Assembly (NCBI GenBank): GCA_001599915.1
Contig: BCIG01000034.1
Coordinates: forward strand, 124,001-188,000
Length of the DNA stretch: 64,000 nucleotides
Direction: 5' to 3'
From: Symbiotaphrina buchneri
Lineage: Eukaryota; Ascomycota; Symbiotaphrinales; Symbiotaphrinaceae
Below, piece after piece: positions 41,703 through 53,002 of this stretch. Position 1 is the first letter of the stretch. Each line of letters begins with the position of its first letter. The notes below the pieces were generated by a model that saw only the letters and a list, made by a program, of their open reading frames with translations, was not told the origin of the DNA and made no database searches. A program made the position numbers and the translations under genes.

Positions 41703-43961
41703 ATGCTGCGCGGCGTAGACAATCCATGCTCTCACCACGCACCTATTGATCCAATCAATGACATTCGGCTGGTTCATATATGCGAAAGCTCTCAAGACGA
41801 TCAAATCGCTCTTATTGTGGACGGAAGCATGGTCCAATCGACAGACATGTTTACGTGGCCTTGTTGGGGAGACTTGCGTGACACGCGGAAGGTTATCCTC
41901 AACCACATCTACCGCTATCCTGACGAGGACGGTGATAAGCCAGGAGTCTGCCTACAACATGACTTTAATATCACGAGAGGACTCTACACGGCCCTTAGAA
42001 GATTGAAAGGATTTCTAAATGGGCTCCCGGTTTGGATCGATTCGCTATCAATCATGCAAACAAATCAAGAAGAGAGAAGCCAACAAGTCATGATCATGGG
42101 AGACATATATTCAGAAGCTTCCTTTGTTGCAATTTGGTTGGACCTTCTTCCAGCGCTTGGCCATGTGGCGCGTGATGCAATAGATGTGCTGGTCAAAACT
42201 ATGAAGGACACATTTGGCCCAGACGTCTCCGGCTATGCGCTGACCCAAGAACAACTTGCTTTCCTCCAGCATCAGCGTATCCAAGCGAAAGAACATCCAG
42301 ATGAAGACATAGTTTTGAGACATCTAGCGAGCTTCCTACATCAACCCTGGTTTCGCCGTATATGGGTGCTCCAAGAGGTATTTCGGGCAAAGGCAAACGC
42401 CCTCGTTCTGACACCATGGGCTCCCCCAACCCTGTTTGGTGATATAATTATCGCGATGATTTATTACAGTTCCCAGATAAGCTTCATTCACCGTAGCGTG
42501 GATTGGATGGAGTGGATAGATGCGCCACGGTTGTGGGTATCTCCGGGACTTCAACTGCAGGACCTTGGAAGTCGGCTCTGGGTGACGGGGGAAACAGACG
42601 ATACCGCCATGCTAAATATCGATCTTCAAAAGCAGACCCAAGGGACCAAAGAAAGTACAAAAGGGGGCCTTAGGACGCTCCGTCGCCCAATACTGGAACT
42701 GTTCTCTTCTGCCATAGAGTTCAACGCAACCGACCCTAGGGACAAAATCTTCGGTATCCTTGGCCTGGCCGAAGAGGCTGACAATACTTCGGAGCTACCA
42801 TGGGAACTGCGCCCGGACTACAGGAAATCGATAAGTCGGGTCTACGTGGATTTCACTAGATTCTGCATAAAGCAGACGGGGACATTGGGAGTTTTCTCTA
42901 CGGTACGGTAAATAGGAAGGCTGAATTTCCTAGATGACAGCACGCCTCTAGTTGTTGCATCCGTGTATGATCCCTTGGCCGATAGGTTTCCTCCACTAAG
43001 CCACCCGACGTGGGCTCTTTGGCACGCTCCGAGAGCATCATGGACAGAAGAAGTCGCCTGCGCTGGTATATGTCCATATGCTGGTATCACCGGCAGTTCC
43101 AAAGTCAATATCGACGTCCTTGGGACCGATATGCCACCCACACATTTACCAGTGTGCGGATACAGCCTAGATGAGATCGACTTTATCCTACCTCATGTTT
43201 TCACGGCAGTTAACGACAATGAAGCGTATCTAGCCGATGGGAATCCTCCAGTATTCATTACCTGCACGTTCCATACAATCTGGCAGGAACTCTTTGCCCA
43301 ATTCAAACAGCGAAAGACTAACCAAGAGAAGCACATACAGTATCGGGAGGACTTGGACTTCTTCAACGCTTTTCTACTTACCATCCTCTGCGACGAAGCA
43401 CTTCCACGGGAGCGCTATGGCTCTTGCCTGGAGAGGTCAAAACGTCAACGACCCTCTGAAGATAGGGAGATCCTTGTTTGCTTCATCGCGTACTGGTTAA
43501 TGTCCCACCGGGACATCAGGACGGCCGACTGCGAGAAAATAGTCAGATCGACGCTGCCAGAGTCCGTGGCGGATATCTGCCTCCAAGACGTTCCGAAGTC
43601 GGCAGGAGAAAAGGGGATCGAGCTTCAGGTGTGTAGTCGCAAGTTTGGATGGTGGACACGTCAGGTTCATGGCCGTTCATTCTTTATGTCACATCGCGGG
43701 TATATTGGATTGTGCTCGGTGGGTGCCCGACCAGGCGACCGCCTTGTAGCTCTCTGGGGCGCCGGACTACCTTCCATTATACGCCCGCGGAGCAATCCTG
43801 ATATGGAAGGACAAGGAGACGGTATAGCGGATGCTTCCCCTGAGCGGATGTGTTATGAATTGGTTGGTGATGCTTTCGTGCACGACTGGATGGACGGAGA
43901 GTTTGCAAAGGAAGTATACAAGGAGAAGGGGTCCACGGATGAGATATATGTGTTGGTGTGA
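41703..43961 (+). pseudogene. HET (heterokaryon incompatibility) domain protein split by an in-frame stop
   Basis: The HET domain occupies residues ~75-250: LPVWIDSLSIMQTNQEERSQ (canonical WIDALCINQ block), MIMGDIYSEASFVAIWLDLL (QV..M..IY..A..V..WLG block), FLHQPWFRRIWVLQEVFRA (the R.W..QE block) and NATDPRDKIFGILGL. Proteins with this domain trigger cell death on non-self contact. A TAA at 42909-42911, after residue 402, interrupts the frame. It then continues in phase to 43961 with typical HET C-terminal features (ESVADICLQDVPKSAGEKG, SRKFGWWTRQVHGRSFF, SHRGYIGLCSVGARPGDRLV, YELVGDAFVHDWMDGEF). The last block is the usual 'GxGP..A..GD...L.G...P..LR....Y.LVG..YV.G.MDGE' tail. A 33-nt GTAAAT...GACAG excision (42908-42940) would restore phase but is shorter than ordinary introns. 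Either a truncated allele or unusual splicing. Confidence 0.75.
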
Positions 43962-44193
43962 AGTCTGACCGGGCGAGGCTCGATTATAGCCAGGATTGCA
44001 ATTCAGCCCTGCGGCTCCACCAGACCAATAACGTGGCTGCAGAATGCCGTCTTTACCGTCTTTCCCAGCGGCGGGCTGGAAAACCTCGTCGTGGGCACCA
44101 ACCTGTCTCGCAGGTCAGTTTTCTTCATCAGATTTCCGAAAAGATAGGGATGGATATAAGGAGGCTTTCAAGATAATAGTATAATTTCATGAT

Positions 44194-45394
44194 TTATTTC
44201 TCGGCTCCGTCATCTCTAGTTAAACCAAACATCTCCACCATTGGGCCCAGCCTATCCGCATTCTTCAATATCTCCTCGTTGACCACTCCTCCATCATTCT
44301 TCAAGCCTCCCAGGAACTCCACCTTCAGCTCATACAGCTGCTGCTCTTTAATCGCATCACCCATCTCCGCTACATAGCCCACATCCTGCTCACAATCAAA
44401 ATACCTGCCCTTCAACGCCTTTCCTCTCCCCGCCGCCAGGAACACGCACGTATTCCCACACAAGCCGGGCTCGCACGGGAACAACTTGGCAAACTCCACA
44501 TACGCCGTTGCGATATCCGGATACAGTGCCGCGACTTCCGGTGGTAGCGGTTTCTGGATCCCGGACTTGGTCGCCCCGGGATGCAGCGCGTAGACGTCGA
44601 TGTCGTCGAATCCGTCCAGGTTGAGCTCTACTTGAAGGCAGCCTACGGCGCGCACGAGTCCGGCTTTACTGGCGCCGTAATTGACGGAGAAGGGTCCGTC
44701 GACGGTCGCACTACGAGATGCGATGTTGATTATGCGTCCCGAGCGGCGGGCGCGGAAGTGTGGTACGAGCATGTGCATCCAGAGGAGTGGCTGTTTTGTT
44801 GTGTTAATGTACAGATATGCGCACAAGAGAGAGATCACGTACAGCTTTCAGGTTCAAATCCATGATTGACCAAAACGAGTCAAAATCCTGCATGTGGAAC
44901 GGTCGGTCATTAGTACTGTCCCAACTATTAGCTTCTCCCATTCAGAATGTACTATTGCCTTCCGTAGACGTAGACTCACCCGCCGGCATTATTTACCAAG
45001 ATATCAACCGGACCAAGTTCCTCCTGAATCCGCTGCAACACCTCGGCAGATTCTTTCTGGCTTGTAACATCGCAGACATATCCACGAGCTTCCGTGCCTT
45101 CGTCCTGGCATTTCTTCACAACTTCATCCAAACGGTCTTTTGCTCTCGCGATATCGATCAGAGCTAATTTTGCACCCGCTTTTGCGAAGGAAATTGATTC
45201 TCCGGTTCCGAGCCCGCCGGCTGCGCCTGCTCTTGAGTCAGCTGGGAGAAACAATTTTATCGAAATGCAGAGATAAGCCTACCTGTTATTATTGCTACCT
45301 TTCCAGCCAAACATCCTTTCAATGCCTCGTAGGATCTCGCTCCGTGAGGGACAGAATGGAGGGTCGGTTGTCTGATTTCTGTCCTCCTCGTCAT
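44194..45394 (-). CDS. Short-chain dehydrogenase/reductase (SDR)
   Basis: Four exons (45394-45283, 45226-44980, 44915-44843, 44790-44194) give 342 residues. Motifs: VAIITGAAGGLGTGESISFA (Rossmann, split by intron 1), YVCDVTSQKE, VDILVNNAGG, DFDSFWSIMDLNLKAPLLWM, RIINIASRSATVDG and catalytic YGASKAGLVRAV, then ALHPGATKSG. The C-terminus is longer than in classical SDRs (~80 extra residues, helical). Cytosolic; substrate unknown. Start codon chosen at 45394, where a 37-codon first exon encodes SYEALKGCLAGKVAIIT. It is divergent from the P450 with a 427-bp shared promoter, suggesting they act in one pathway. Confidence 0.87.
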
Positions 45395-45821
45395 GCTGCC
45401 CAACCTAAGCTCTACGCCTGTGTATTAACACTCGGAATCACTGTTCAGAGTCCTTCCAAGGACACATTTTCGCTTGCTCCCCTTCTTTTCATCTCCGCAT
45501 GTTGACGTTAGGCTCCAGGGATCTCCAAGTGTTAGGAAACTAACCGCAACCAGGAAGTGGGACCCCACACTGCCCCTTTGGGGCAAAGACATTTCCCATG
45601 CGCGTCAGCCAAAGAGACTTTCCCCACAATTGGTGGGGGATGGCCCGAGTCTGAACACATGAAGAAACTTCGTTCCGAGTTGACCAATGACGAATTTGGC
45701 GTCTTCTGAGTGGACCATCCTATTCTGGCGGTGATTACAACTTCCGTGGATTGTCTTCCTTTCAAGAGCGGAGGACTTTCAGACCGAATCACCAAACACT
45801 GCTGCATCACGAGCAACGATC
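45395..45821. promoter_or_regulatory. Bidirectional promoter of the SDR and P450 genes
   Basis: 427 bp between two head-to-head start codons. A CCAAT box lies at 45684-45688. Shared promoters of this kind are common in fungal metabolite clusters. Confidence 0.55.
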
Positions 45822-47765
45822 ATGGATTCCGTTTCGGCCAAAGTCCCCTCAATTGGGCTGATCTTTCTTCTGCTTGTTCCGGCCACAGCATTTTTGCTAT
45901 CGAGGAATCCGCGGTCGAAAAAGTACAAGTACCCACCAGGACCAAAGGGCGTGCCCGTCCTCGGAAACATCCCGCAGCTCCCGCAAGAGTTTCCCGGGCA
46001 CAAATTCCAAGAATGGGGACAAGAATACGGCGAAATGTACTTTAAACCGCTTCCCAGGTTGACAACTACAGCTCACGCTGACATGCCCAGGTTCTCCATC
46101 TTCATGGGCAACACACGGTGGGTCGTACTAAATACATCCGCCCTGGTGAAAGAGCTCCTCGACCGGCGCGGCAGGCTATACGTGAGCCGGCCGCCATTTC
46201 CCGTTACGCAGGACATCCTCTCCCGGGGTAATCGGATCGTGTTGATGCCGTATAACGAGCGATGGCGAAATTTGCGGAAGGTCATGCATCAAATCTTGAT
46301 GGCAAAGCAGGTCAGCCGTCCGCTAACGCATCACAACAGCAACTAGCCATTGACACCCTGCCCATAGATGGAAGCATATAAACCATACCAAGACATCGAG
46401 TCCCGGAAGCTGGTTTGGGACTACCTGCAGCGGCCTGAGCAGTACTATCTCCACGGGGCCCGCTTCGCCAACTCCGTCATCTTCTCTGTAGTATTTGGTC
46501 GTAGAACGAGCATGAGCGAGGAGTCGGTGCGGCTGCTGTTCTCGACTATTGATGACTTCATTGGGCAGCAGAGCTCGCCCTCCGCCAATATTATCGACGG
46601 CTTTCCAACCATAGCGAAGTATCTGCCTAAGCCACTGCAGTGGTACCGTCCTGCTGCCGAACGGGTCTTCAATAAGACGATCAAGTGAGTAACGCAGTTC
46701 TTGCTCACCCTCGAAGTGTTATTGATACGATGTGTAGTGTATATGCGAGTTTCTTTGACGACCTTCAGCGAAGGATCGAGAAAGGCGAAGATCCCCACTG
46801 CTTTGCGCGGGAGTTTGTAAAACTGTCCGATCAGTATGGTTTCGACAAGGACCAGCAATACTTCGTGGGTACGCGCAGCCTGAGTTCCAGTGGCCGTGGG
46901 TTGTGGACTAACAGTCGGTGTAGCTGGCTCCTTGATTGAGGCAGGAAGCGACGTGAGCTTCAATCTCCTTAGTCTTGGACATGACAGCTAATGGTATATC
47001 AAAGACCACGAGAAATCAAATAAACAACATGGTCGCCGCAGCTGCAAAATTCCCGACCTGGGTGAAGAAAGCACAAGAGCAGCTCGACTCTGTATGTGGA
47101 GATGCAGCCCGCCTGCCCTCATTCGAAGTAAGTCTTCTTCAGCAGAAGGTTTGCGTCTATGAGCCACCAACACGCTGACCGCCCCACAGGACTGGAACTC
47201 GCTTCCCTACATTGTCGCTGCGATCAAAGAATCACTACGATGGCGGCCAAACATGACCTCCTCAGGCGTTCCGCGGGTGCTCATCGACGACGACAGCATC
47301 GGCGAGTACAAATTCGAGAAAGGCACTGTCTTCACTTGGGACCACTGGGGCATCAACCACAACGAGGCCGAGTATCCGCAGAACGAGGTCTTCAAGCCGG
47401 AGAGATTTCTCAACGACGACCTGCAGGATCTGCTCAAGGGACATCCTGGATTCGGAATGGGTAAGTTATGTGGTCCATATGCGTCTCTTTGTTTTTCGAC
47501 GTCAATGGAGCATGCTAATTTCGGGATAGGGAGACGCGTCTGCCCCGGCTGGCATTTGGGAGGCCAGAATATGTTCATCACTTTCTCGCGACTGCTGTAT
47601 TGCTTTGATTTCTCGGAGGATCCAAACGAGCCGATTGATGATACCAGAATTAACCCGCTGGCGCATTCGAGTGCGCCGTTTAAAGTCATTATCAAGCCGA
47701 GGGGTCAGAAGCATGTTGAACTTATTGAGAGGGAATGCAAGGAGGCAGGCACGCAGGTGGACTGA
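45822..47765 (+). CDS. Cytochrome P450 monooxygenase
   Basis: Eight exons (45822-46036, 46091-46310, 46368-46684, 46738-46868, 46924-46952, 47005-47127, 47190-47460, 47530-47765) give 513 residues, normal length. An N-terminal membrane anchor (IGLIFLLLVPATAFLL) is followed by YKYPPGPKGVPVLGNIP. I-helix oxygen-binding motif AGSDTT spans an exon joint. ExxR is in AIKESLRWRP. Heme-binding signature FGMGRRVCPGWHLG (Cys ligand). The general layout resembles fungal P450s near the sterigmatocystin-oxidoreductase type, but I do not assign a CYP family. ER-bound, needs NADPH-P450 reductase. All splice phases agree and the frame is intact. Paired with the divergent SDR. Confidence 0.92.
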
Positions 47766-48087
47766 GAGCATAAGGAGCGCGGTGCGTGAGGTTGAGGATA
47801 GCATGCGATCTTAGTAATAACTGTAACCATAGATGAGGGTCAGATTGTGATGACTCACTAGGGAAAGAGTAGATAGGCTGACGACCTATACCTCCTTGTA
47901 CTCTGTGTCCCTCTGATATCCATATGTAGGATTGTTCCGTGGACCGCAACATGTTCGATGAAGATCATACTAGATTTCACTAAGGGGCATTTATAAATAT
48001 AGTCCCCAAGGTTTGGGAATTTTGATCTGCCATTCACCGTGAATTTTGTATATGATCGATGATGAATGATCACGATGTACGATCAAG
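47766..48087. other. Spacer between P450 and transcription factor
   Basis: 320 bp, AT-rich toward its right end, where short GATC-containing repeats begin (see 48045-48112). Contains the P450 3' flank and the start of the transcription-factor promoter or leader. Confidence 0.4.
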
Positions 48088-48112
48088 ATGAATGATCAAG
48101 ATGAAAGATCGG
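48045..48112. repeat. Imperfect short tandem repeat (GATCAAGATGAAT type)
   Basis: Degenerate copies of a 13-15 nt unit GATCAAGATGAAT run across the first ATG of the transcription factor, giving six GATC sites in about 65 bp. The array supplies several alternative ATGs, which makes the true start codon uncertain. Confidence 0.55.
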
Positions 48113-50776
48113 TGAAGGCAATTTGCTCCAAGGTGATCAGACCCCCGGACCCCGCACTAGTGGAAAACCCCCTACCTCCTCCCCAACCCCAAGCTCCAAT
48201 TTCTCAAACAACACAAGACGACACATTGCGAGCCAGGACAAAGATCATGCACACCGTCTTCTCCGTCCGCTCCTCCGACCCTACGAGGCGATCCTCAAAG
48301 CCCGGTGGTGCACATACAGGGTACGCCTGCGCGCATTGCGGTAAGAGATTCTCTCGCAACGAACATGTGCGCCGTCATGAACGGTTGCGTAAGCCTCGCG
48401 CCCCACTTTGAGAGCAACTGAGAATCTTGCAACTGATAAAACAAACAGATACCAAAGAAAGACCATTTACATGCGGTATTTGCAAGAGAGGCTTTGTGCG
48501 CCAGGATGTGCTTGCGAGACATATTAAGAGTTTACATGCGCTTAAGCGGACGCTGCGAGATGGGGCAGAGGCGGATAATGATATGATTGCAGATGGAAAC
48601 GGAGTGAGACGTCAGTCTCAGCGTAGTGACTCCGGAAGTCGAGATCAAGAAGCTGCCGAGGAAGAGGATGCTGGCCAAGCTGCTACAGGGTTAAGCCCCT
48701 CGGTGGCACTTGAGTGGCTCCAGGACTTCAACACGCCAGACTATATAAGAGATCCCGATCATAGCTTCACATCCCATGGACTTACGGCTAGAGATGAGTA
48801 TATGAGAAGCCCAAACCAGCTCGAAGTCCTAGAGGGTGAGAGGGGCGGAAGTGAGAATATTGGGCAAGTCGAGGATGATTTCGATTACGGGATGCTGGAC
48901 ATGATGCACCTTCCAGACTTTTCACACCTGTCCGCTACGGGAGAGAAGTCTTTTGCTGATCTACCGTCCCCGGTGCTGTCATTCGATTCCTCGCCATTGT
49001 CACGGTTGCTGAGTGGAGTAATCCCACCCGCTATGGAAGATACGAGAGAACCTCCCATCCACTCCCAGGCACCATCGTCAGGCACAGGAGAGAGCACAAT
49101 TACTGGTGGACGGGTTAGCAACAGCATAGATGACTCGACGATCAACCATGACCTGAGCAACACCAACGCCTTCGCACGCAAGCTCAGAACCCTGCATCCA
49201 ACCTTCTGCACCGACATGGAAGACTTCCCAACCACAAACTCCATAATACGCTTCACCAACCTCTACTTCACATACTTTCACCCGCATCTTCCCTTCCTGA
49301 GTCAGTCATCCTTCAACATGTGGACCTCCTCAGCCGAGCTCGTCCTAGCTGTCGCCTCCGTCGGAGCTCTCTTTGCTTTCCGCCGCGATGATGCGCTCTA
49401 CTTGCACTGCCTGTCGAAGGACTTGGTGAGCCTTTTCCAGAAGACGACAAGCTTCTCAAAGGACAAGACACCGCTGGAGATCCTCCAGGCGGCTTTGTTG
49501 GTTGCGATTTTGGCTGGTTGGAGTGGTGACTCCAGGGGCTTGAGGGTTACTTGTGGGATCAAAAGTGATATTGCAGCGGTACGTCCAATGATTTGTCCGT
49601 GTCCCTCTAAGAATTACTGGCTGATGCTGTGTGCAACATACAGAGGATCCTGTCCTTGGCCAAAGAGGGCTACAGTGATTTGGATTCGAACCACGACGAT
49701 GGTCTACAAGCGGCTGCAAAGCAAGCAGAATTTGAGGACGTTCTAAGGTACGCTGCCATCCAGAAAGACCAGACCGTAGACTGACAGATGGAACATTCAG
49801 GACATTCTATGCCATCTTCATCTTCTCAGGCAACATGACCGCCGCCTTCGGAGAGGTTCCCGCGATTCTCAACCACGATTGCAAATCTCTGCTCCTTCCG
49901 ATTGGCGACATGGAATCCAGACAAACGGGTTTCACATTCGGTGATGGTCTCAATCAGCTAGCGCAGGGGAATCCGATACATCTAGATCCATTAACCGCTC
50001 GGATCTTCATCGTGGCCATTCACAATGAAGTCTGGCTCGCAAGTCACCTCTGCACAGGGTCTACATCCGACAATGCTTGGAAATCAAGGATGCAGACCAT
50101 GCTGCAAGCATGGAGAACATCAACCGAGTCCCTCCAACCAGATGAACTTTTTAGCCTTGCCCCCGCACCCTTGCAAGACCCTACGTTTGGTCTCGCAGAT
50201 GCAATGAACCTCTACCGCCTGACGCAGGTGCAGCTGCTCTTCAACCTCGATGTCCTCGTCGAGGAATTTCAAGACTACGATAAACCTTACCCCAAGATGG
50301 CTCTCACGATCCTGGGCGTGCGGCCTTCATTGATGCAGGCTCCGGACGTGGGTAAAGCCATCACCTACTGCGTCGAAGCTATGCAGGAAGCGCTCGGCCC
50401 GGGCACGATGTACGTTTCCCAAACGGCGGCGTTCTCATGGACGCCGGAAAGAATCGCTCTGACGTCCACCCTCTGCGCGCTGCTGTGCTTGTGGCTGGAG
50501 TTACCTGCAGCTGCTGCCCCTACGAGGGAACAGGAGGAGGTAAGTGCGAAGATACGGGAGTTGCTTGAGGATGCAGGCTGGAGGCCTGTGACGGATCGAC
50601 TTGGTGTCAGTCTGGCTCGGGCATGGGCATCTGTGCTTGATAATGTGTGGGTTTGGCGTCGTACGTATTGCCTTTTCTGTGTGAGATATGGAGTTAAGCT
50701 GATGTTGCGCGAACTAGTTTCGCCGGAGCATGCTAAGATCTTCACGGCGCTTGCTGATGAGTTGGAGAAGGATTAG
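48088..50776 (+). CDS. C2H2 zinc-finger transcription factor with fungal-specific TF domain
   Basis: Five exons (48088-48388, 48449-49578, 49644-49747, 49801-50660, 50718-50776) give 817 residues from the first ATG; a later ATG at 48250 is also possible. Two C2H2 fingers: CAHCGKRFSRNEHVRRHERLH (His completed across intron 1) and CGICKRGFVRQDVLARHIKSL. A linker of ~200 acidic/Ser-rich residues follows, then the fungal-specific TF middle-homology region (IIRFTNLYFTYFHPHLPFL, LVLAVASVGALFAF, TFYAIFIFSGNMTAAFG). This combination of two fingers and the Zn-cluster-type regulatory domain is known in fungal regulators of carbon use and secondary metabolism. Position right behind the P450 suggests it controls the SDR/P450 pair. 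The frame is intact. Confidence 0.88.
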
Positions 50777-51353
50777 CGGTCAGTAGTCTGAAAAGTCATC
50801 TCATTGTAGTTGGCTTTACAGTACTTCCAGAGGGTGAACTACCTGAGGTGGCCCAGTATCCCAATACACTTCACCGTGTTGTAGATGCCATCATGCCCCT
50901 CTGGCAGTCATTGCCAGATGCTGGCTGGGCTAGTATTCCAGATCACTCCGCGAATAAGCTGTACTTGAAGGCACCTTAGGCCTTTTTTTCGTGTGCCTCA
51001 CACCTTTATTTATTTATGAGAAATGTATTTGTACACGGTTTGTCAGGGAGAACACGATCGTTGTTTCCTCGTGTTGTTCCTTTGAAGCGGAAACGGGCTT
51101 GACGCCCGAGCGGTTGCCTCCAATGCGCAACGGAAGTCGGCACGCTGGGCCGCCAAGCCGCTAAGACGCTAGCTCGCCATGTCACATCTTGTTTTGGCGG
51201 CGATCTTGCCTTGGACACGACCAAATGCTTGACATCATCAGGGTCTTAGAGTCTCCTAACTTCCCGTATCTTCTACGCCAAACATCCAAAACCTCACACG
51301 ACACCTTTCCTCCAAAAATTAACAACCATATATCCTCAGCACCCTATACTAGC
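50777..51353. other. Spacer upstream of the CDF transporter
   Basis: About 580 bp. Contains a poly-T run near 50985 and a CT-rich leader before the CDF start. No other gene seen. Confidence 0.45.
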
Positions 51354-53002
51354 ATGGTAGGCAAACGTGCGCGCACGTTCGGCGCCTTCAACGACGACAG
51401 TTCCCCGCGTGGAGGCCGCCGGGACGTCGAAGAAGGCCCCTACGACCGCCATACGTTCCACTTCAAAGATGCAGTGGAGCTGGTCATCGCAGATAAGCAT
51501 CGCGCCGAGGTGAAGAAGAAGCTGATGCAAGGCGTCGAGAGGGATGCGTTCGAGGATAAGCGGAAGGCCCCAGATGAGGTCAAGCACATCAAGGATAAAA
51601 AGATACGCGCGTTCTATGAGCGACAGAATGCGAGACTGAATGACTGGTTGGAGGTGGACTCGTTGGTGAAGAGCATGGCGAGCGATATCATTGATAGTAT
51701 GCGGCCGGATCCAGATCACGATGGCATTGCGGAGAGAGCGGCGCCGTTGACGATGGCTGGAGAGAGTCTCGAGACGTTCTTGCCTGAGGATGAGAGGGAG
51801 AAGAGGAGGAAGGCTGCGAGGAGGGCGAAGTGGGCTATAAATGTGAGTGGTTTCTCAAAGTATGTGTGGGCATTTTTATGACCTGGTGACTGACTGGGTC
51901 TGAATTTAGATCAACTTGATCGCGAACGTGTTATTACTGGCTGCGAAAATCATCGCCCTGGTCATCAACCCATCCTCCCTCTCAGTCATCGCTTCAACCG
52001 TTGATTCAGCTCTTGATCTGTTATGTAACATAATAGTCTGGGGCACGACAAAGATTGCGCAGTGGAGGTTGCAAAGTCTGAGGAGGAGATTTCCGGTGCG
52101 CCCCTGCGTCGTCCTGTAAACATGAATTACAACGAGACTGACTGTCTTTACAGGTTGGCCGGCGTCGCTTCGAACCTTTGGGAATCCTTGTGTTTTCTAC
52201 GGTGAGTTTTATTCTCGGTTAAACACACAATTACCATTGCGCTGACGGCCTAGATCATGGTCATATCTTTTGTGCAAATCCTGCAAGAATCCGTGGGAAA
52301 GTTACTAGGTCATGATCGCGAGCCAGCAGATCTTTCCGGTGTTGCTATCGGCGCACTCCTCTCCAATCTAATAGTGAAAGGTATCATTTGGATCGGCTGC
52401 ATTCCGATCAAAACGACCCAAGTCCAAGCCCTTGCTCAAGGTCTGTCTGCCCAGCCATGCCTTCAATCCCACACCACTAACACCTCACTAGACTGCAAAA
52501 CCGACGTCCTCTTCAACACGCTCTCCCTCCTCTTCCCCTTCATCGGTCTCAAAGCACACATCTGGTGGTTCGATCCAGCCGGCGCCGCGATCCTCTCGCT
52601 CTACGTCATCTACGACTGGGGCGTGACTTGTTTCGAGAACGTGACGCGGCTCTCCGGCGCGGCCGTGGACGACTCGCTGCTGCAGAAGCTGACCTTCCTA
52701 TGCTACCGCTTCAGCCCCGTCGTCGAGGGCTTCAAGAACCTGACGGCGTACCATGCCGGCGATGGCGTGTGGGCTGAATTTGACCTTTTACTGGACGAGA
52801 ATATGCCCCTGCATCAGGCGCATGATATTGCGGAGACCCTGCAGTATTGTGCGGAGGGACTGCCCGAGGTGGATCGGGCGTTTGTTACGACGGATTGTAA
52901 GTTCGAACTTATGAGTGTAGTTGTGTTTGCTGTTGAGTGGGCTGCTAATTGTGGGTCACAGACACAGTTGTGGGACCGACGGGGCATTCGGCGGATATAT
53001 GA
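51354..53002 (+). CDS. Cation diffusion facilitator (CDF), probable Mn-type
   Basis: Six exons (51354-51842, 51910-52095, 52154-52201, 52254-52440, 52492-52896, 52962-53002) give 451 residues. A hydrophilic N-terminus of ~160 residues with charged helices leads into six membrane segments (NLIANVLLLAAKIIALVI; SVIASTVDSALDLLCNIIVW; LGILVFSTIMVISFVQIL; SGVAIGALLSNLIVKGIIWI; LFNTLSLLFPFIGLKAHIWW; AGAAILSLYVIYDWGV) and a C-terminal cytosolic domain ending TDYTVVGPTGHSADI. The metal site in TM2 is D-x3-D (DSALD) and in TM5 D-x3-N (DVLFN), as in manganese-type CDFs rather than the H-x3-D zinc type. It would export divalent metal from cytosol into an organelle or vacuole. No frame problem. Confidence 0.88.

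Noticed and set aside
49680-49695. GGATTCGAACC, reverse complement of a tRNA B box
   Set aside because: Lies inside a well-supported exon of the transcription factor and has no cloverleaf.
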